64,000 nt of DNA from Straminergon stramineum (taxonomy: Eukaryota > Streptophyta > Bryopsida > Hypnales > Calliergonaceae): the NCBI GenBank assembly GCA_963920665.1, contig OY987266.1:14203001-14267000 (forward strand), written 5' to 3'. Under the pieces are notes generated by a model. It did no database searches. It was not told the origin of the DNA and saw only the letters and a list, made by a program, of their open reading frames with translations. Below, piece after piece: positions 12,275 to 22,900 of this stretch (the stretch's first letter is position 1; every line of letters starts with the position of its first letter). Position numbers and translations under genes: made by a program.

Positions 12275-13663
12275 TCAAGTATCTTGTCGACGCCTTGTCG
12301 TCGAGTAAACTCCGAGTTGCATTCTTTTCGCATGCCCCAGTGTCGTTGTCCCATCATCTGGATACAAAGGAGGGGGATGGCAAGGTCGTTGGAAGTTGTC
12401 GTCATCTTCAGCCTGTAGGCCTTCATCACGTAGCAATTGTAGGAAATCCTCCACTTCTTCGTGTGACTGTTGTAAGAGAATGTTGTGAAGAATGGCGCAG
12501 CAAACAATTACATCCGGCAAGAATGTCACGTGCAAGTCAGACTTCCCAAGCAATTCCCGGAAGGTCTGCTTTAGAATGCCGAAGGCGTTTTCAACAACGC
12601 ATCGACCCTTCTTCAATTTTCGGTTTAGGAGGCTCTTAGCAAGAGAGAGGTGAGGGCCTTCGCGATGTGGAACCATCAGCCATGGTAATAAGGGGGATCC
12701 TGAGTCAGCTAAGACATATGGGGTGAAGCCATCCATAGCCGCTCGTGGGTCTAGGATATTACCGTGTGTTGCTAGTTGGTATAGAGAAGACCTCCGTAGC
12801 ATGCGACTGTCATTTGTAGAACCTGGCATGCCAACGTACAAATCAAGGAAACGTTTGTCACTGTCGACTACAGCTTGGCAATTCATGCTGTATCCTCCTG
12901 TCTTGAAATAGAAGTAGTCAGCAGGAGCAAAACTAGGCTTTGAGATGGCAATCTGCGTGCCCTCAAGTGCCCCTACAACAGCAGGAAGGGAACACAGTTC
13001 GAAGAACCGTCTCTGCATTTCCCTCATTCTTGCACCTACAGGCCAAGATATCTCCTGCCGCAAGCAATCATTTATCGCGTGGACTACCTCTCGCAGAATT
13101 TTCGACACTGTACTTCGTCCAATAGCGAACAATTCGCTACAAACATTGAAGTTGACAGCATGTGTCAATTTAAAAAGAGCGCATGCGACACGAACCACAA
13201 CAGGAATAGCTAACCTATAGTTTGTGTTCCTTCTTTGTACGTGCGGCCTGATCACCTCTGCGAGAGCAAAGACAACGGGTTTTGTCATCCAAAACATGGA
13301 CACCCATCTACTACTATCATATTGTTGTAAGAGAAACCTGGAGAACCACATTGTTGAGCGCGGCTTCACCGAGTAATGTAAGTCATCGTGGAACACATTT
13401 AAACTTGCACACAATCTGAAGTTCAAAAGAGTAGTCCTCATTAAGGACGACGTGTCGAAGACTGGTCTAGCCTCGCTGTCGGTGAATATGGAGAAGGCGT
13501 CTTCGTCTTCGTGCTCCAGCTCCGGTAATGCAGGTAGAAGGCGGGAGTCATTAGCATTGAGTAGTAGTAGCAGAATCCACAGCGTGAAGGCAAGCGTTGT
13601 GTTTGGATTGTTTAAGTCATCCATGAAGACGGCCACAACTGCACAGCCAACACTCTGCGCCAT
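12275..13663 (-). CDS. PIF/Harbinger DDE transposase (HARBI1-like)
   Basis: Open frame of 462 aa from the ATG at 13663 (the frame extends a few codons upstream to a GTG). It would cut and join the transposon ends as a nuclease. Residue numbers below count from that GTG, so subtract 4 for the ATG. A helix-turn-helix-like block is at 180-200 (IGRSTVSKILREV). The DDE_Tnp_4 catalytic core follows: the first acidic position is in GALEGTQIAI (238), then GMPGSTNDSR (282-291), ADSGSPLLPWLMVP with the second Asp (324), and the Glu in VENAFGILKQTFR (362). The usual motif at the first site is G-x-x-DGTH; here Asp is Glu, so catalysis may be weakened. No stop or frameshift is visible, in contrast to the partner gene. 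The N-terminal 60 residues are hydrophobic and unusual, and the true start could lie further in. Confidence 0.9.
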   Translation of the reverse strand: MAQSVGCAVVAVFMDDLNNPNTTLAFTLWILLLLLNANDSRLLPALPELEHEDEDAFSIFTDSEARPVFDTSSLMRTTLLNFRLCASLNVFHDDLHYSVKPRSTMWFSRFLLQQYDSSRWVSMFWMTKPVVFALAEVIRPHVQRRNTNYRLAIPVVVRVACALFKLTHAVNFNVCSELFAIGRSTVSKILREVVHAINDCLRQEISWPVGARMREMQRRFFELCSLPAVVGALEGTQIAISKPSFAPADYFYFKTGGYSMNCQAVVDSDKRFLDLYVGMPGSTNDSRMLRRSSLYQLATHGNILDPRAAMDGFTPYVLADSGSPLLPWLMVPHREGPHLSLAKSLLNRKLKKGRCVVENAFGILKQTFRELLGKSDLHVTFLPDVIVCCAILHNILLQQSHEEVEDFLQLLRDEGLQAEDDDNFQRPCHPPPLYPDDGTTTLGHAKRMQLGVYSTTRRRQDT

Positions 13664-13689
13664 ACAAGAAACCACATTTCAACTATGAC

Positions 13690-14110
13690 AGAATTCAACA
13701 AATATTTTGAAGCAAAACAAGCAGAATTACACAGCTCAATAAATTGCTTTTCCTTCATGCATTCACTATGTTGGGCAGCCTACCACATGCTCTTCCAAAT
13801 ATGCTCAAAAATGCATGCTCAGTACAAAGAATGTATGCAATGAAGCAAAACCTAATTCATAAAACCACACAAAACAACACCATATCATCAGGCGAACTGT
13901 CTGGAAAACCATAATTTGAAAAATGAAGGAGACACAGCTCTACAATAGCGAGCCTTCGGACTACATCGACAGAAACCATCACCGGATGCTGCAATCCTAC
14001 CAAGTCGCACTAGTGTAAGCAACAACGATAAACACCATCAAACATCAGCCATCGAAGTGAAGAAAAACAACGGCATTGGCGACAAGATGCTAACCTAGCC
14101 ACGACGATGA
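13690..14110. other. non-coding interior of the Harbinger element
   Basis: AT-rich DNA upstream of the transposase start, presumably its promoter and 5' UTR. No other frame or repeat stands out. Confidence 0.4.
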
Positions 14111-14552
14111 TTTCCCTAGCGATAGCTTTGGTACCCTCCAGCAATCCCTGCGACAACTTTGGTACTCTCCGGCAATCCCTGCGACTACTCTGCTACTCTC
14201 CGGCAATCCCTGCGACAGCTCCGGTGCTCTCCGACGATCCCTGCGACAGCTCTGGTGCTCTCCGACGATCCCTGCGACTGCTCCTGTACTCTCCAGCGAT
14301 CCCTGCGACTGCTCTGCTACTCTCCAATGATCCCTGCGACTGCTCTGCTACTCTCCAACGATCCCTGCGACTGCTCTGCTACTCTCCGGCGATCCTTGCG
14401 ACAACTCCAGTGCTCTCCGACGATCCCTGCGACTGCTCCAGTACTCTCCAGCGATCCCTGTGACTGCTCTGCTACTCTCCAGTGATCCTTGGCAATAGCT
14501 CTGCTACTCTTCCGGCTATCCCCAGCGACAACTCTGCTACTCTTCCAGCGAT
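14111..14552. repeat. 31-bp tandem array inside the transposon
   Basis: About 14 units. The common core is CGATCCCTGCGACTGCTCTG followed by a CTACTCTCC-type half. The first dozen units are 31 bp; the last two are about 33 bp. The array lies in the subterminal region on the right side of the Harbinger element. Its reading frames stay open only because the period 31 rotates frames through a repetitive sequence, so they are not evidence of protein. Confidence 0.9.
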
Positions 14553-14940
14553 TGCAGGTCCAAGAAGCAAAAACAAGCAGTATTATCCAAAATCCTCAAC
14601 CACCATGCCACGATTGCAAACCAACATCTTCTGAGTGATCACAACGGAAATCGAAGCCAACAAGCTGATCTGCACTCACGCACACAAGAAGACGGTGTGC
14701 ATGCCCAACCGCTAACTCAACGGTCCCCACCACTACAAATTAGCAGAAGACTGTGAACGCACAGCAATTTCTTCCTCGCCTAAACTGCTAACATCATAAG
14801 CACTCGGCCTGCATGAATGCCCAGTAGGGGATACCCGTAACCCTACTTCTCGAAAATGGAGTAGCCGTTGGTGGAGTGTGAACCCAAAACCGCTTTTTCC
14901 TCTTCCTGTGCTTAATGTAAACCTTTAGGTCCTATCTACA

Positions 14941-14959
14941 GCCAGGTGGGAACGGACCC
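14941..14959 (-). repeat. right terminal inverted repeat of the Harbinger element
   Basis: Complement reads GGGTCCGTTCCCACCTGGC, matching the left end at 17 of 19 positions. TAA follows at 14960-14962. Confidence 0.95.
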
Positions 14960-15437
14960 TAATTCGTATAATTCATGGTGCTGGGAGGCAGAGGTTAGTA
15001 CCAGCACACAGCTTCAAAATTGTAAGAAATACTTCTGGCTGAACAGGAAGACAGCTGATAATTTATCCACCCAACCGCAGGCTAGAATTGCATCACCCCT
15101 CAAACCGATCAACACTGACATAAACACCTATTACTTGAGGCTCCAACTTAGTCCTTTTCATACTCCAATTAAGCCATCACGGACATCTTTGAGAGCTAAA
15201 TTCTGTGTAGAGTGAAAGCATATTGGAGGCCTTTCATTCCTCGAAAATGCTTATTCACATTATCTACTGGACTGACTAGATCTCAATGAGCTAACTTCGA
15301 CATTATTTCAGTTTCTCTGTAAGTTAAGTTGGAAAATTTTCACGTCCGATTCACAGCTTGGCATCTGTTCGTTGACAGACACCAATAGAGATTTGCTGCA
15401 GAGGTGAATTATGATGTTCGTCCTGTCAATAAGGTAA

Positions 15438-15712
15438 GAGCATCCTTAGTGCAATATTTGGCCACATTTAGAGGGTCAATGGCCAAATATTGCTTTGATA
15501 ACCGTGATTTGCTAAGACCTCTATAGTTTCTGATTTTTACCTTATTTTTGAGATACTTGTCCAATGTCAGAATTAAAATTTGTTTGGACCTTCTCCAAGT
15601 TTTTTTCTAGATGCGCTTCCAACAAGACAATTTTCAAGTTTTAATTATTTAAAGTTCAAAAGTTAGTTATACAGTTACGGAACCAATATATAGGGTAGCA
15701 CTAAGGATGCTC
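15438..15712. mobile_element. Tourist-like MITE (275 bp)
   Basis: Perfect 15-bp inverted ends GAGCATCCTTAGTGC, with TAA on both sides (15435-15437 and 15713-15715). The TAA target and the GAGCATCC-type end are typical of Tourist-like (PIF/Harbinger-related) MITEs in plants. It has no coding capacity. Its ends differ from those of the nearby autonomous Harbinger element, so that element is not its obvious parent. Confidence 0.88.
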
Positions 15713-15774
15713 TAAAACAGCCCAATACGAACCTTTTACCCATTGCGGACTCCTAAGAATGACCCCATTATGGT

Positions 15775-16080
15775 TTTCTTTTAGTTATTGAGATTTGGGC
15801 CACATTCAATGTCTTAGCTAACTCGAATGGAGTAATTAGTGACCGCAATAGGAACTTTCAGTTTTTCAGTGTCAATTCATTGTAAGAAGTGCCTTTTTCA
15901 GGTCTTTTGTATTAGAAAATATTGTGACCGCAATCAGTGAGTAAGATGAGTGTTATGGATTAGTTTTTGTTGGTTTTGGGGTAGTCTACAAACTCTTTTA
16001 GGCTATGATGGGATGAACACTTCAAAAATTCATAACAAATCCACACTTTGTAAAAATATAAAATAATAAAATAAAATAAT
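15775..16080 (+). pseudogene. decayed copy of the gene fragment at 27.4-27.8 kb
   Basis: Runs in inverted orientation to 27760-27390, alignable over about 300 bp. The copy reads NGVISDRNRNFQFFSVNSL followed by a stop, where the other reads DGVTSDCFRNFLLSSVNSLQ. Several more stops follow. The similarity continues past the end of the frame (GGGGTAGTCT..., ...ACTTCAAAAATTCATAACAAAT) into what would be 3' UTR. The protein family is unknown to me. Confidence 0.6.

Positions 16081-16084
<4 letters not shown>

Positions 16085-16123
<39 letters not shown>
16085..16123. repeat. (AT)n microsatellite
   Basis: About 19 AT units directly after the decayed gene-fragment copy. Confidence 0.95.
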
Positions 16124-16125
<2 letters not shown>

Positions 16126-16359
16126 CAAATGCTCTTGCCATTTCTATCACTTGACTTTCTCTGGAAAAAAACAGTAGAAAATTTCAGAAATGACAAGAGG
16201 GCAAACCCCCATTTGATCCGTAATACCTTATTTCGTCTCTGAAGAGCGTGTTTTTTGGTGTCCCTGCGCAGGAACAGGACTTCATGAATTGAATGCACCA
16301 ATACTCTGCAAATCGGACTAAACAAAATTCAAACTGCAATCTACGTTAAAATTGTACTC

Positions 16360-16930
16360 AAGGAAAAATACCTGAAAGCAACCTGGTCACCAAAATCCAT
16401 AACCGCTTAGTGGGTTGTGAAACTAAGCTCACCTCCATTGAACCAGGTAGCAATGGGGAGAGAACAGAAGATAAATCCAAAGTGTCCATCCCTGGAATTT
16501 TGGAAGAATTCCATGGCCGATGTCCAGTGATGAAAGAATTGGATACATGAGGAGCAAAATTTGGACGCAAAAGACATTTGTCCAATTTCCATATTCTTTT
16601 GGATTTCCCCTGTGAAAAAGGGCTTTTGCTGGTCTGTTTCCAAAAATTTGTGCTATAATTTGGAGAAGGCTGTCACAATTGCCAAACTGGTCACCCGTAA
16701 TCTTTACAATAGCAGACACCATCCTTGAATGAAATGACAGAAACAACTCATATCCCTGACCACAATCTTTTGAGAAATAAATTTAGTTGTTGGATGATAA
16801 TATGAGCACACTTGATCAAAGGTTCTTGTAAATGCAAATTGGCTTACCACTGGGAGTGGATAAGTGGCCAACTTCTCAATATGCACCACAACCCGGGTAT
16901 TATTCTGACAATTCATAGATGAGCCCCTCT
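16360..16930 (-). other. possible coding remnant, unidentified
   Basis: Overlapping minus-strand frames of 70-105 codons with protein-like composition, for example VVHIEKLATYPLPVVSQFAF and an aromatic stretch HFGFIFCSLPIATWFNGG. The frame must shift more than once to join them, so this is at best a decayed exon set or retroelement piece. I do not recognise the family. Confidence 0.2.
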
Positions 16931-17560
16931 AGAAAACACTTATTCTGGCCTATACAATATCCTATAACCTCTTGTCCAATTTGTAATCTCCATCAAAGGA
17001 ACTCTCGGTTGTATGTCCTCCTATGTTGTACAAAACCCTACATTAAAGTACTCCATATCCAATGTCACAACAAAGATGTCCAAAAAATGCACAAATTTGG
17101 TGAAACTACTCCTTTTGCATCATCTACAATCACAATGTCATATGCTCATGAACTTAGGAAACTTTCATGATAATCCACTGCAACACACCATCCCACCTTC
17201 CATTTATCCACTCACTTCTCTAGACTAGGAAATTGTGGGCATACATCCTTACATGCAAACGATGTCATTCTAGTATCCACACATTCCCCCAACATCAAAA
17301 AACCATACACTTCAGTATATCAAATTCACCTATTGCAATGACTACTTCTCCCAACATGTACTAATTTAAAACATATAAAATACAAACTCCCCTCATACAC
17401 AAATACATGATTGGAATACATAATTGTTGCTCTAGAGAGTAAGTTACATTGGTCTTGTATCTAGGGTCCTATTATTTGACATTTTTAACACTTGAGAGTT
17501 GCTTCTCCCATTGTTGCACACCATTTTCTTTCTTCTCTCTTAGTGGTTTTGTAGATCGAG
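16931..17560. other. non-coding, no feature seen
   Basis: AT- and C-rich DNA. Short frames here carry no recognisable motif. Confidence 0.4.
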
Positions 17561-17640
17561 TCCATGGGCATTGAGGTTCCCTTTTTTTCACCCAAAAACA
17601 CTCAAAACTATCATTTCTATTGCCAAGTGAAATTTATTTA

Positions 17641-17661
17641 ATTTGGGGCGGGGGGGGGGGC
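17641..17661. repeat. poly-G tract
   Basis: GGGGCGGGGGGGGGG-type run in otherwise AT-rich DNA. Confidence 0.9.
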
Positions 17662-17827
17662 ATATCTAATTGTAGGACCTTGCACTAGACTAGCAAAAGA
17701 TTTGTGTGGAGAAATTTAGAAACTTTGATTGTATAGATTGCAAGATATAAGCATTTGAAGTGGAAATTAAAAAAATTCAGCACCTTGCTAGACTAGATTT
17801 TGTTGGCTTTGAATCTTCTTAACTTAA

Positions 17828-18393
17828 CTTTGGAACATCTAGACTCATCTCTAAAATTGATAATTTGAGGTAAATCATTATAAAGTGCTATTTGGAAGCA
17901 TTATTTTGGAATTGACATACAAACAAAAGTTGTAGACTATGAGTTGTATATTCCATCGTATGGTTAGATTCACCAATGCTATTGTCAATATTTTTTTATA
18001 AATTTTGTGAGTAAAATTTCAAATTTCCTTCTAAATTCGATTATCAGCAAAATATTATCATATTTTGAGTAAAATTTGTTGGAATGGATTTGAAATGAGG
18101 TTCTCTTCACGTTGTGATTTTTTGAAATTTTTATGCTTAAAATCTATGACCTCATTTTGGCAAATCCAATTTTGAACTAAAGTCAATGCAATTTGACCAC
18201 TTGACATACTTGCACATTTGTAATTTTAGAAAAATATGTACTCTAGTAACACCAAATCCAAAATTTAGATAGGACAACAACTTGATAAAGTATCTCCACA
18301 AATTAGGATGACTTTCATTCAAGCAATAATGAGAAGATACAATAGTTTCAATTTGTTCCTCTTCCACTTCTGGGACATTAGAGTGCTCCAGTG
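17828..18393. mobile_element. TTAA-type element nested in PB-A copy 1
   Basis: TTAA flanks at 17824-17827 and 18394-18397. The ends (CTTTGGAACATCTAGACTC; complement of right CACTGGAGCACTC) are degenerate. Reverse-complement similarity to the element at 36712-37303 runs through its whole length. Copy 2 of PB-A (near 54440) lacks this insert and has a single TTAA-like site there, an empty-site confirmation. Confidence 0.65.
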
Positions 18394-19206
18394 TTAAAAG
18401 ACTATTGTACTATAGATTTTGAATTTCCATTTTTTTGGATTGAAGAATTGAACCGAGTATTTGAAAAAAATTCAAATGAACAAATTTGATTTTCATTCTT
18501 ATAAAAATTATTATGTAGAAGTTAGTACAAGATAAAATGAAAAATGAATTGTTACTAGTTCTAAATGGAATGGAAATACACTAATCTCAATGATAAGATT
18601 GTTCTAGCAAGCAAACTAAACTCCATGGAACTTCTTTTATAGAAAAAAATGTGAAAAATGAATTAAAAAAATGAATCCTACAAGTTTAGTTTTTTTAAGA
18701 TGCTCTAATTGCTCATAAACAAAATTCTCCATAATTTTCTCATTGCTATAGTGGAATGTATCAAAACTTTCTAAATACACACAAATATTTTCTATGAGAA
18801 ATAAAATTTCAAAACAATTATTTTGAATTTTTGTATTGCTTGGCACTGAATTGCTTTTTGAGCTTTGGATGGCATAAATGTTTCTTCCAAGAATCAATTG
18901 AAATAAAAAATTATATGCTCCAAAATCTAATATGTTTTTCTATCTTCCAAAAAAAATTAAAGAAATCATGTCAAAAATTCAAATCATAGGAACTTCTCCA
19001 AATCTTGTGATGTCCCCTAATGTCCCCCAAAGGGACACTTGATCCTTTAGGGGTTAATTTTTAGATGGTAACAAATAGTAGAGTTGAAGAAGAATGCAAA
19101 CAGAACAACTTTTCTTTTTGTCTACAATATAGAGCACTTTTGATTTTGCATAATAACATGTAAATTTTAAATACTGAGAAGCAACATACACCAAACAAAC
19201 AATTAG

Positions 19207-19662
19207 CCATAAATGTCGACACAGACGTTTAGTGTCCGATGGATGACAAAGAATCTCTCTATCTAGAACAAAACTATAACTATTCATCCTCAAAATTTTG
19301 TACAGAAAGAGAAGATCTTCTACAGTATTTTGACCTCCAATGTGTATTTTTTATTTTTTTTAAAGTACACAAAATAGTGAAATTAGGTTGCCTTACAACA
19401 AGAAAGTTACTTTACAAGCCATCAAAGTCAACAAATGTTCCTAAAAATATTTTCATTTGTACACATGGAGGTTCATAAGTCCCAATTACAACAATATCCA
19501 ATTCAAAAGTAGTGCATTCTTGTACAATAACTGAAGATATTTAAATATTGTCAAATGTCGAGAAATTAGTGTGGGGCAACCCAATTTCACTATTTTGTGT
19601 AGATGATGTCACACGGTTCCAAAAGGCATGATTTCCACAGTCACCAGTCCGTCCTTCAAGGG
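19207..19662 (-). mobile_element. PB-B family TTAA MITE with a nested MITE
   Basis: Read on the minus strand it starts CCCTTGAAGGACGGACTGGT next to TTAA (19663-19666) and ends near CGACATTTATGG. Without the 232-bp insert it is about 222 bp, like its siblings at 38349, 38620, 38853 and 46982. Confidence 0.75.
19368..19599. mobile_element. TA-flanked MITE nested in PB-B
   Basis: Inverted ends CACAAAATAGTGAAATT, continuing as GGTTGCC, with one mismatch over about 24 bp. TA flanks on both sides (19366-19367, 19600-19601) suggest a Tc1/mariner-type (Stowaway-like) target. The sibling PB-B copy at 46982 shows the uninterrupted site. Confidence 0.8.
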
Positions 19663-19712
19663 TTAAAACATTTCAAAGTGAAAAAATCTGGGCAAGGCCC
19701 CTTGTACTGTGC

Positions 19713-19942
19713 CTGTGGGCCAGGGAGAATTGACCCCCTCATTGCCTCAGTGAAGGGTCATTGTAAAAAAATTCCCCTATTTTGTGCCGCATTTTCTGGT
19801 ATTTCTTCATCACTCTTACGTAATTTGGGACCTTTGATTGCAAGTATGAATTCAAAATTTTCAAATTTTATCATGTGTTGCAAATAAAAAAAAATTCAGT
19901 GCTTAAATTGTGGGGCAATGAGGGGGTCAATTCACCCTGGCC
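19713..19942. mobile_element. 230-bp MITE with 29-bp inverted ends
   Basis: Inverted repeats at 19718-19746 and 19914-19942 (GGCCAGGG.GAATTGACCC..., one mismatch in 29). The 11-bp direct repeat TTGTACTGTGC lies at 19702-19712 and 19943-19953. On the left five extra bases separate the duplication from the matched repeat. An 8-11 bp duplication fits Mutator-like elements best. Confidence 0.8.
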
Positions 19943-19953
19943 TTGTACTGTGC

Positions 19954-22900
19954 GAGTATTCGCCGATATCGGACCAACTCCCCCGACTTTACCATCTGGC
20001 ACTCAGCCCCTCTTGTAGAGTAGTTCCAGGGATTCGGTATCGGAGTGCCGGATCATATGAGTCCCTCCACATCTACGAAAACACCTTCGGATCACCGTCA
20101 TCCTATGGTTAAATTGAACGTCACATTCCAAAATCTACGCTTTTCAAACCCAATCTACGTACCCGTCGCGGTGCCTGCTCATGCTCAGAGAGGGCCTCCA
20201 AATCTACCAATTTATGCGTCGGATCGGAATGAACGTCTGATGGAATTTATTTGTTTCCGCGGGCCCGACTGGATATCAGTAAGTTACGCTTTCCGACTCA
20301 CGTCTGCAACCTACTAAGTATTTTTTCTTTTCTTTTCTTATTTTACTCTTTAATTTTCTTTTGGGCATGCATAATGGAAATCGAGTGTTTTATAACATTG
20401 TGCTCTAGAAATTGAATTTTAGAAATGAAGGATATTGTTAAATTGAACCTTGAAGTGCTCAAGTTCTTTGCTAAAAATGAGGTGAATGTCTTGTACACAA
20501 TTTGGACATCATGATTTATGAAAATATTTTTTGAAATAAAATAAAATTTTCCCAGAATTTTGGACGAAATACATTTTGGATGACATTCATTTTGAATATA
20601 TATACATTTAATAGGATCATTCACTTCCAATAATGGTTCGATGTTCAAAACTTAGAATTAAATTTTTTTTTAAACAATACATACACTAGATTTGATGAAC
20701 TTTTATGTTTTTAATTGCACATGATGGCTACAAAAACAATGTTCAAGCTTCAAATTGGATTTGACCAGCAAACTTCTTCTATGTAGATGCTTGCTTCTTT
20801 AATAATGAATGAAAATTAAGTATCACTAATTTCTATCACAAGAAACAATATTGAATTTTGCAATGAAAAATAATTTCAAATTTTGATATTTTCTTTTTAC
20901 TAAGACAAAAATAAAGCATTGTAAATTTATAACATTTCTATAATTGTTTGTGTTTAATTATTTAGTAGTATAGTCAAACCATTTCAATCTATATTTGTGT
21001 CCTTGCTCAATCACTTTGCAATAGTAGTGCAAAATAAACTAGGTGAATATATAACATCATCACTTACCTTGAAAGTTACTAGATTGTAAGCAAGAAAGGT
21101 TGTCCAGAGCAAACAAAAAAGAATTTCAAGTATGGGCAGAAACAAGACAAATCATTTTGCTTTTGCTTATGATGTGTAAACAAGCCTTCACTTCCTTCCA
21201 CTTGCTTACCAGTAGCCACGCTCAAGCTAGCAAAGAGCAAAGGACAATAATTCTACTTTGGACCCACTTCAATGCACTTTGAGTCTCACATTGTTGATTT
21301 GTACATGCAACTAGGAGTCGAATAGGTATGGGTTTGTCAATATAGAAGGGTCCTAAAGTAGTTCAAATGTGCCCATGATGATCATTTCCAACCATAAATG
21401 TATGTCTACAATACATGTCTTCAATCACATTTCAAGAAAAGTTATGGTAGAACAATCATGGGCATACATTAACATCCTTAAATAATTAACATAGGCACAT
21501 TCGAACCATATTAGAATCCTAATTGTTTTACAACCATCTACTTTATAACAATCCTATGAACTTATCAGAGACGGGGGGGTATTAAAAAAATCCATCTCTT
21601 GTGATAAGTGTAAAATTGTGCCTTATATTTTGTGATTGGTTAATTTTACATCTTCTAAATTTTTATGTTTAATTTGGACTCTTTGACTTCAGAAAAAATA
21701 CAATTTTTTCAATTTTCATCATCCATAGTTCCTTCACTAGTTCAAATACAAGCCCTAAATTGTGTTACATCTAAATATGTCAAACTTGATTTTTTGAAAG
21801 TTTTCTTTTAATTTCCATCTTAACATGAACAAATTGAAAGCCTTGCATATCAATATGTACTTCATGCTTTTTATATAATTCCAGTAGTATATTCTTGAAA
21901 CATTCATCATCCAACCACTAGATGTTGGCATTCTTAGTGGTTAAAATTCATCACAACATTATTTTTCTAAATTGAGTTCAATGCCTAAAATTCTTTTGTT
22001 ACTTTTCATCAAAAATGTCCAAGACTCTACTACTTTCAAATGCATTGAGAACAATTTAAAATTAAAATTTAGGGGGGAGTTTGACTAAATGAAATTGTGC
22101 TAGACAATTGTACGAATGTTCTAATACAAATCGAATATAAAGAAAAATAAGTTTTTTTTTCTTTTTAAAAGAAGTGTGTAAAGACATTGAGTAAATAATA
22201 AAGTGTAAGGACTAAAGACATGGTCAAATTTAGTACATAATTAGTGTATGTACAAAGTACTACTTGACCAAATATCTTTCATCAATCTTGTCAACAATAG
22301 CATTTTTTCAAAAATTGTGCTATTTCATTAATATTTGTTCATAGGAAAGACACATAAGTCTTCTTTCATTTCAATGGTGGTGATCATCAAAATTATCCCA
22401 AACAAATGAGGAATTATCCTTGTTACAAGAGCTAGTCAAGAAAACAAGGGCTATGTTCAAAATTCCCCTGGTCCTTTAGGGATTAAGTACTCTCCAATTA
22501 TGTATCCCAAAATGTATCCCCTCGTGAATTTTTTTGGAGTGACTATTGTGCAAGATAGTTCACCTCAATTCAATCTTCTAATGAACAAAGTTCTAAAGTG
22601 GAAACACAATCATTCAATTTACATAAATCATTCTTTAATTTGTCTCACAACTTGTCTCGAGCTTTGACTATAACACTTCATTGATTTTTCATGTTAGTGC
22701 ATATTACAAAATAACTTACACATACTTGTAACTTTTTACAAGGGAGGAATATTTTCATCCATTGTGTGTACTAGTGGTATTCATGTTCAAGAATCAAGGG
22801 TAAAAGAATGCCTCCCTTGAAAAAGGTTACAACCATATGTGAGTTCATTTTGTAGCACACAAAAACTTGTGGCCTTCTTTTGCATTAGTTATATGTTAAA
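19954..22900 (+). repeat. repeat R, copy A
   Basis: Long non-coding repeat. A GC-richer core (about 20030-20310) is shared with copies B (23700-24010) and C (50860-50560, inverted). AT-rich sequence then aligns A 20410-22100 with B 24420-26100, and A 22560-22860 with B 29200-29500. No protein domain is visible. The core has short open frames in all three copies, but the frames differ. A right-end-like motif GGTCCTTTAGGGATTAAG at about 22471 suggests another TTAA element boundary. Confidence 0.6.

Larger units (their letters stand above)
8791..14959. mobile_element. PIF/Harbinger DNA transposon (6.17 kb)
   Basis: Complete element: 19-bp terminal inverted repeats (8791-8809 and 14941-14959, two mismatches) flanked by the 3-bp duplication TAA (8788-8790 and 14960-14962), the classic target of PIF/Harbinger. 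Inside are the two genes expected for the superfamily, a Myb/SANT-like DNA-binding protein on the + strand (9755-11779) and a DDE transposase on the - strand (12275-13663), meeting tail to tail. The stretch from 13690 to 14940 is non-coding and contains a 31-bp tandem array. The element lies inside a decayed PMP22-like copy, and the flanks match the intact gene on both sides, so the insertion point is unambiguous. Boundaries are very sure; current activity is doubtful, since the partner gene is broken. Confidence 0.96.
8381..15370 (-). pseudogene. PMP22-like partial copy, split by a Harbinger transposon
   Basis: Two pieces, 8381-8790 and 14960 to about 15370, line up in order with the 3' part of the intact PMP22 gene (about 31080-31790). 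The last-exon copy (about 8650-8705) reads GVS, stop, ILCVKEA where the gene reads GVFLILRAKA, and its acceptor AG is lost. The exon-6 copy (about 15002-15087) keeps VGWINY but has a stop in place of the FWP tryptophan, an acceptor changed to AA, and an indel. Intron 5 is still alignable to about 15330. Exons 1-4 are absent. A 135-bp MITE (8458-8592) and the 6.2 kb Harbinger element interrupt it, and a Tourist-like MITE sits at its far end. It is a non-functional gene fragment, older than the transposon insertions. Confidence 0.8.
17565..19053. mobile_element. TTAA-type element, family PB-A, copy 1 (inverted relative to copy 2)
   Basis: The right end is clear: GATCCTTTAGGGG then TTAA at 19054-19057. 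The left end is eroded near 17565. It matches copy 2 (53565-54673) in reverse complement along most of its length, including the stretch with TAGCAAAAGATTTG and CACCTTGCTAGACTAGATTT. It is non-coding. It carries a second TTAA element (17828-18393) that is missing from copy 2. Flanks beyond 19057 also match copy 2's flank, so a larger unit was duplicated. Confidence 0.6.

Noticed and set aside
14107..14485. 118- and 108-codon frames in the 31-bp array
   Set aside because: Products of the tandem repeat; period 31 makes several frames open at once.
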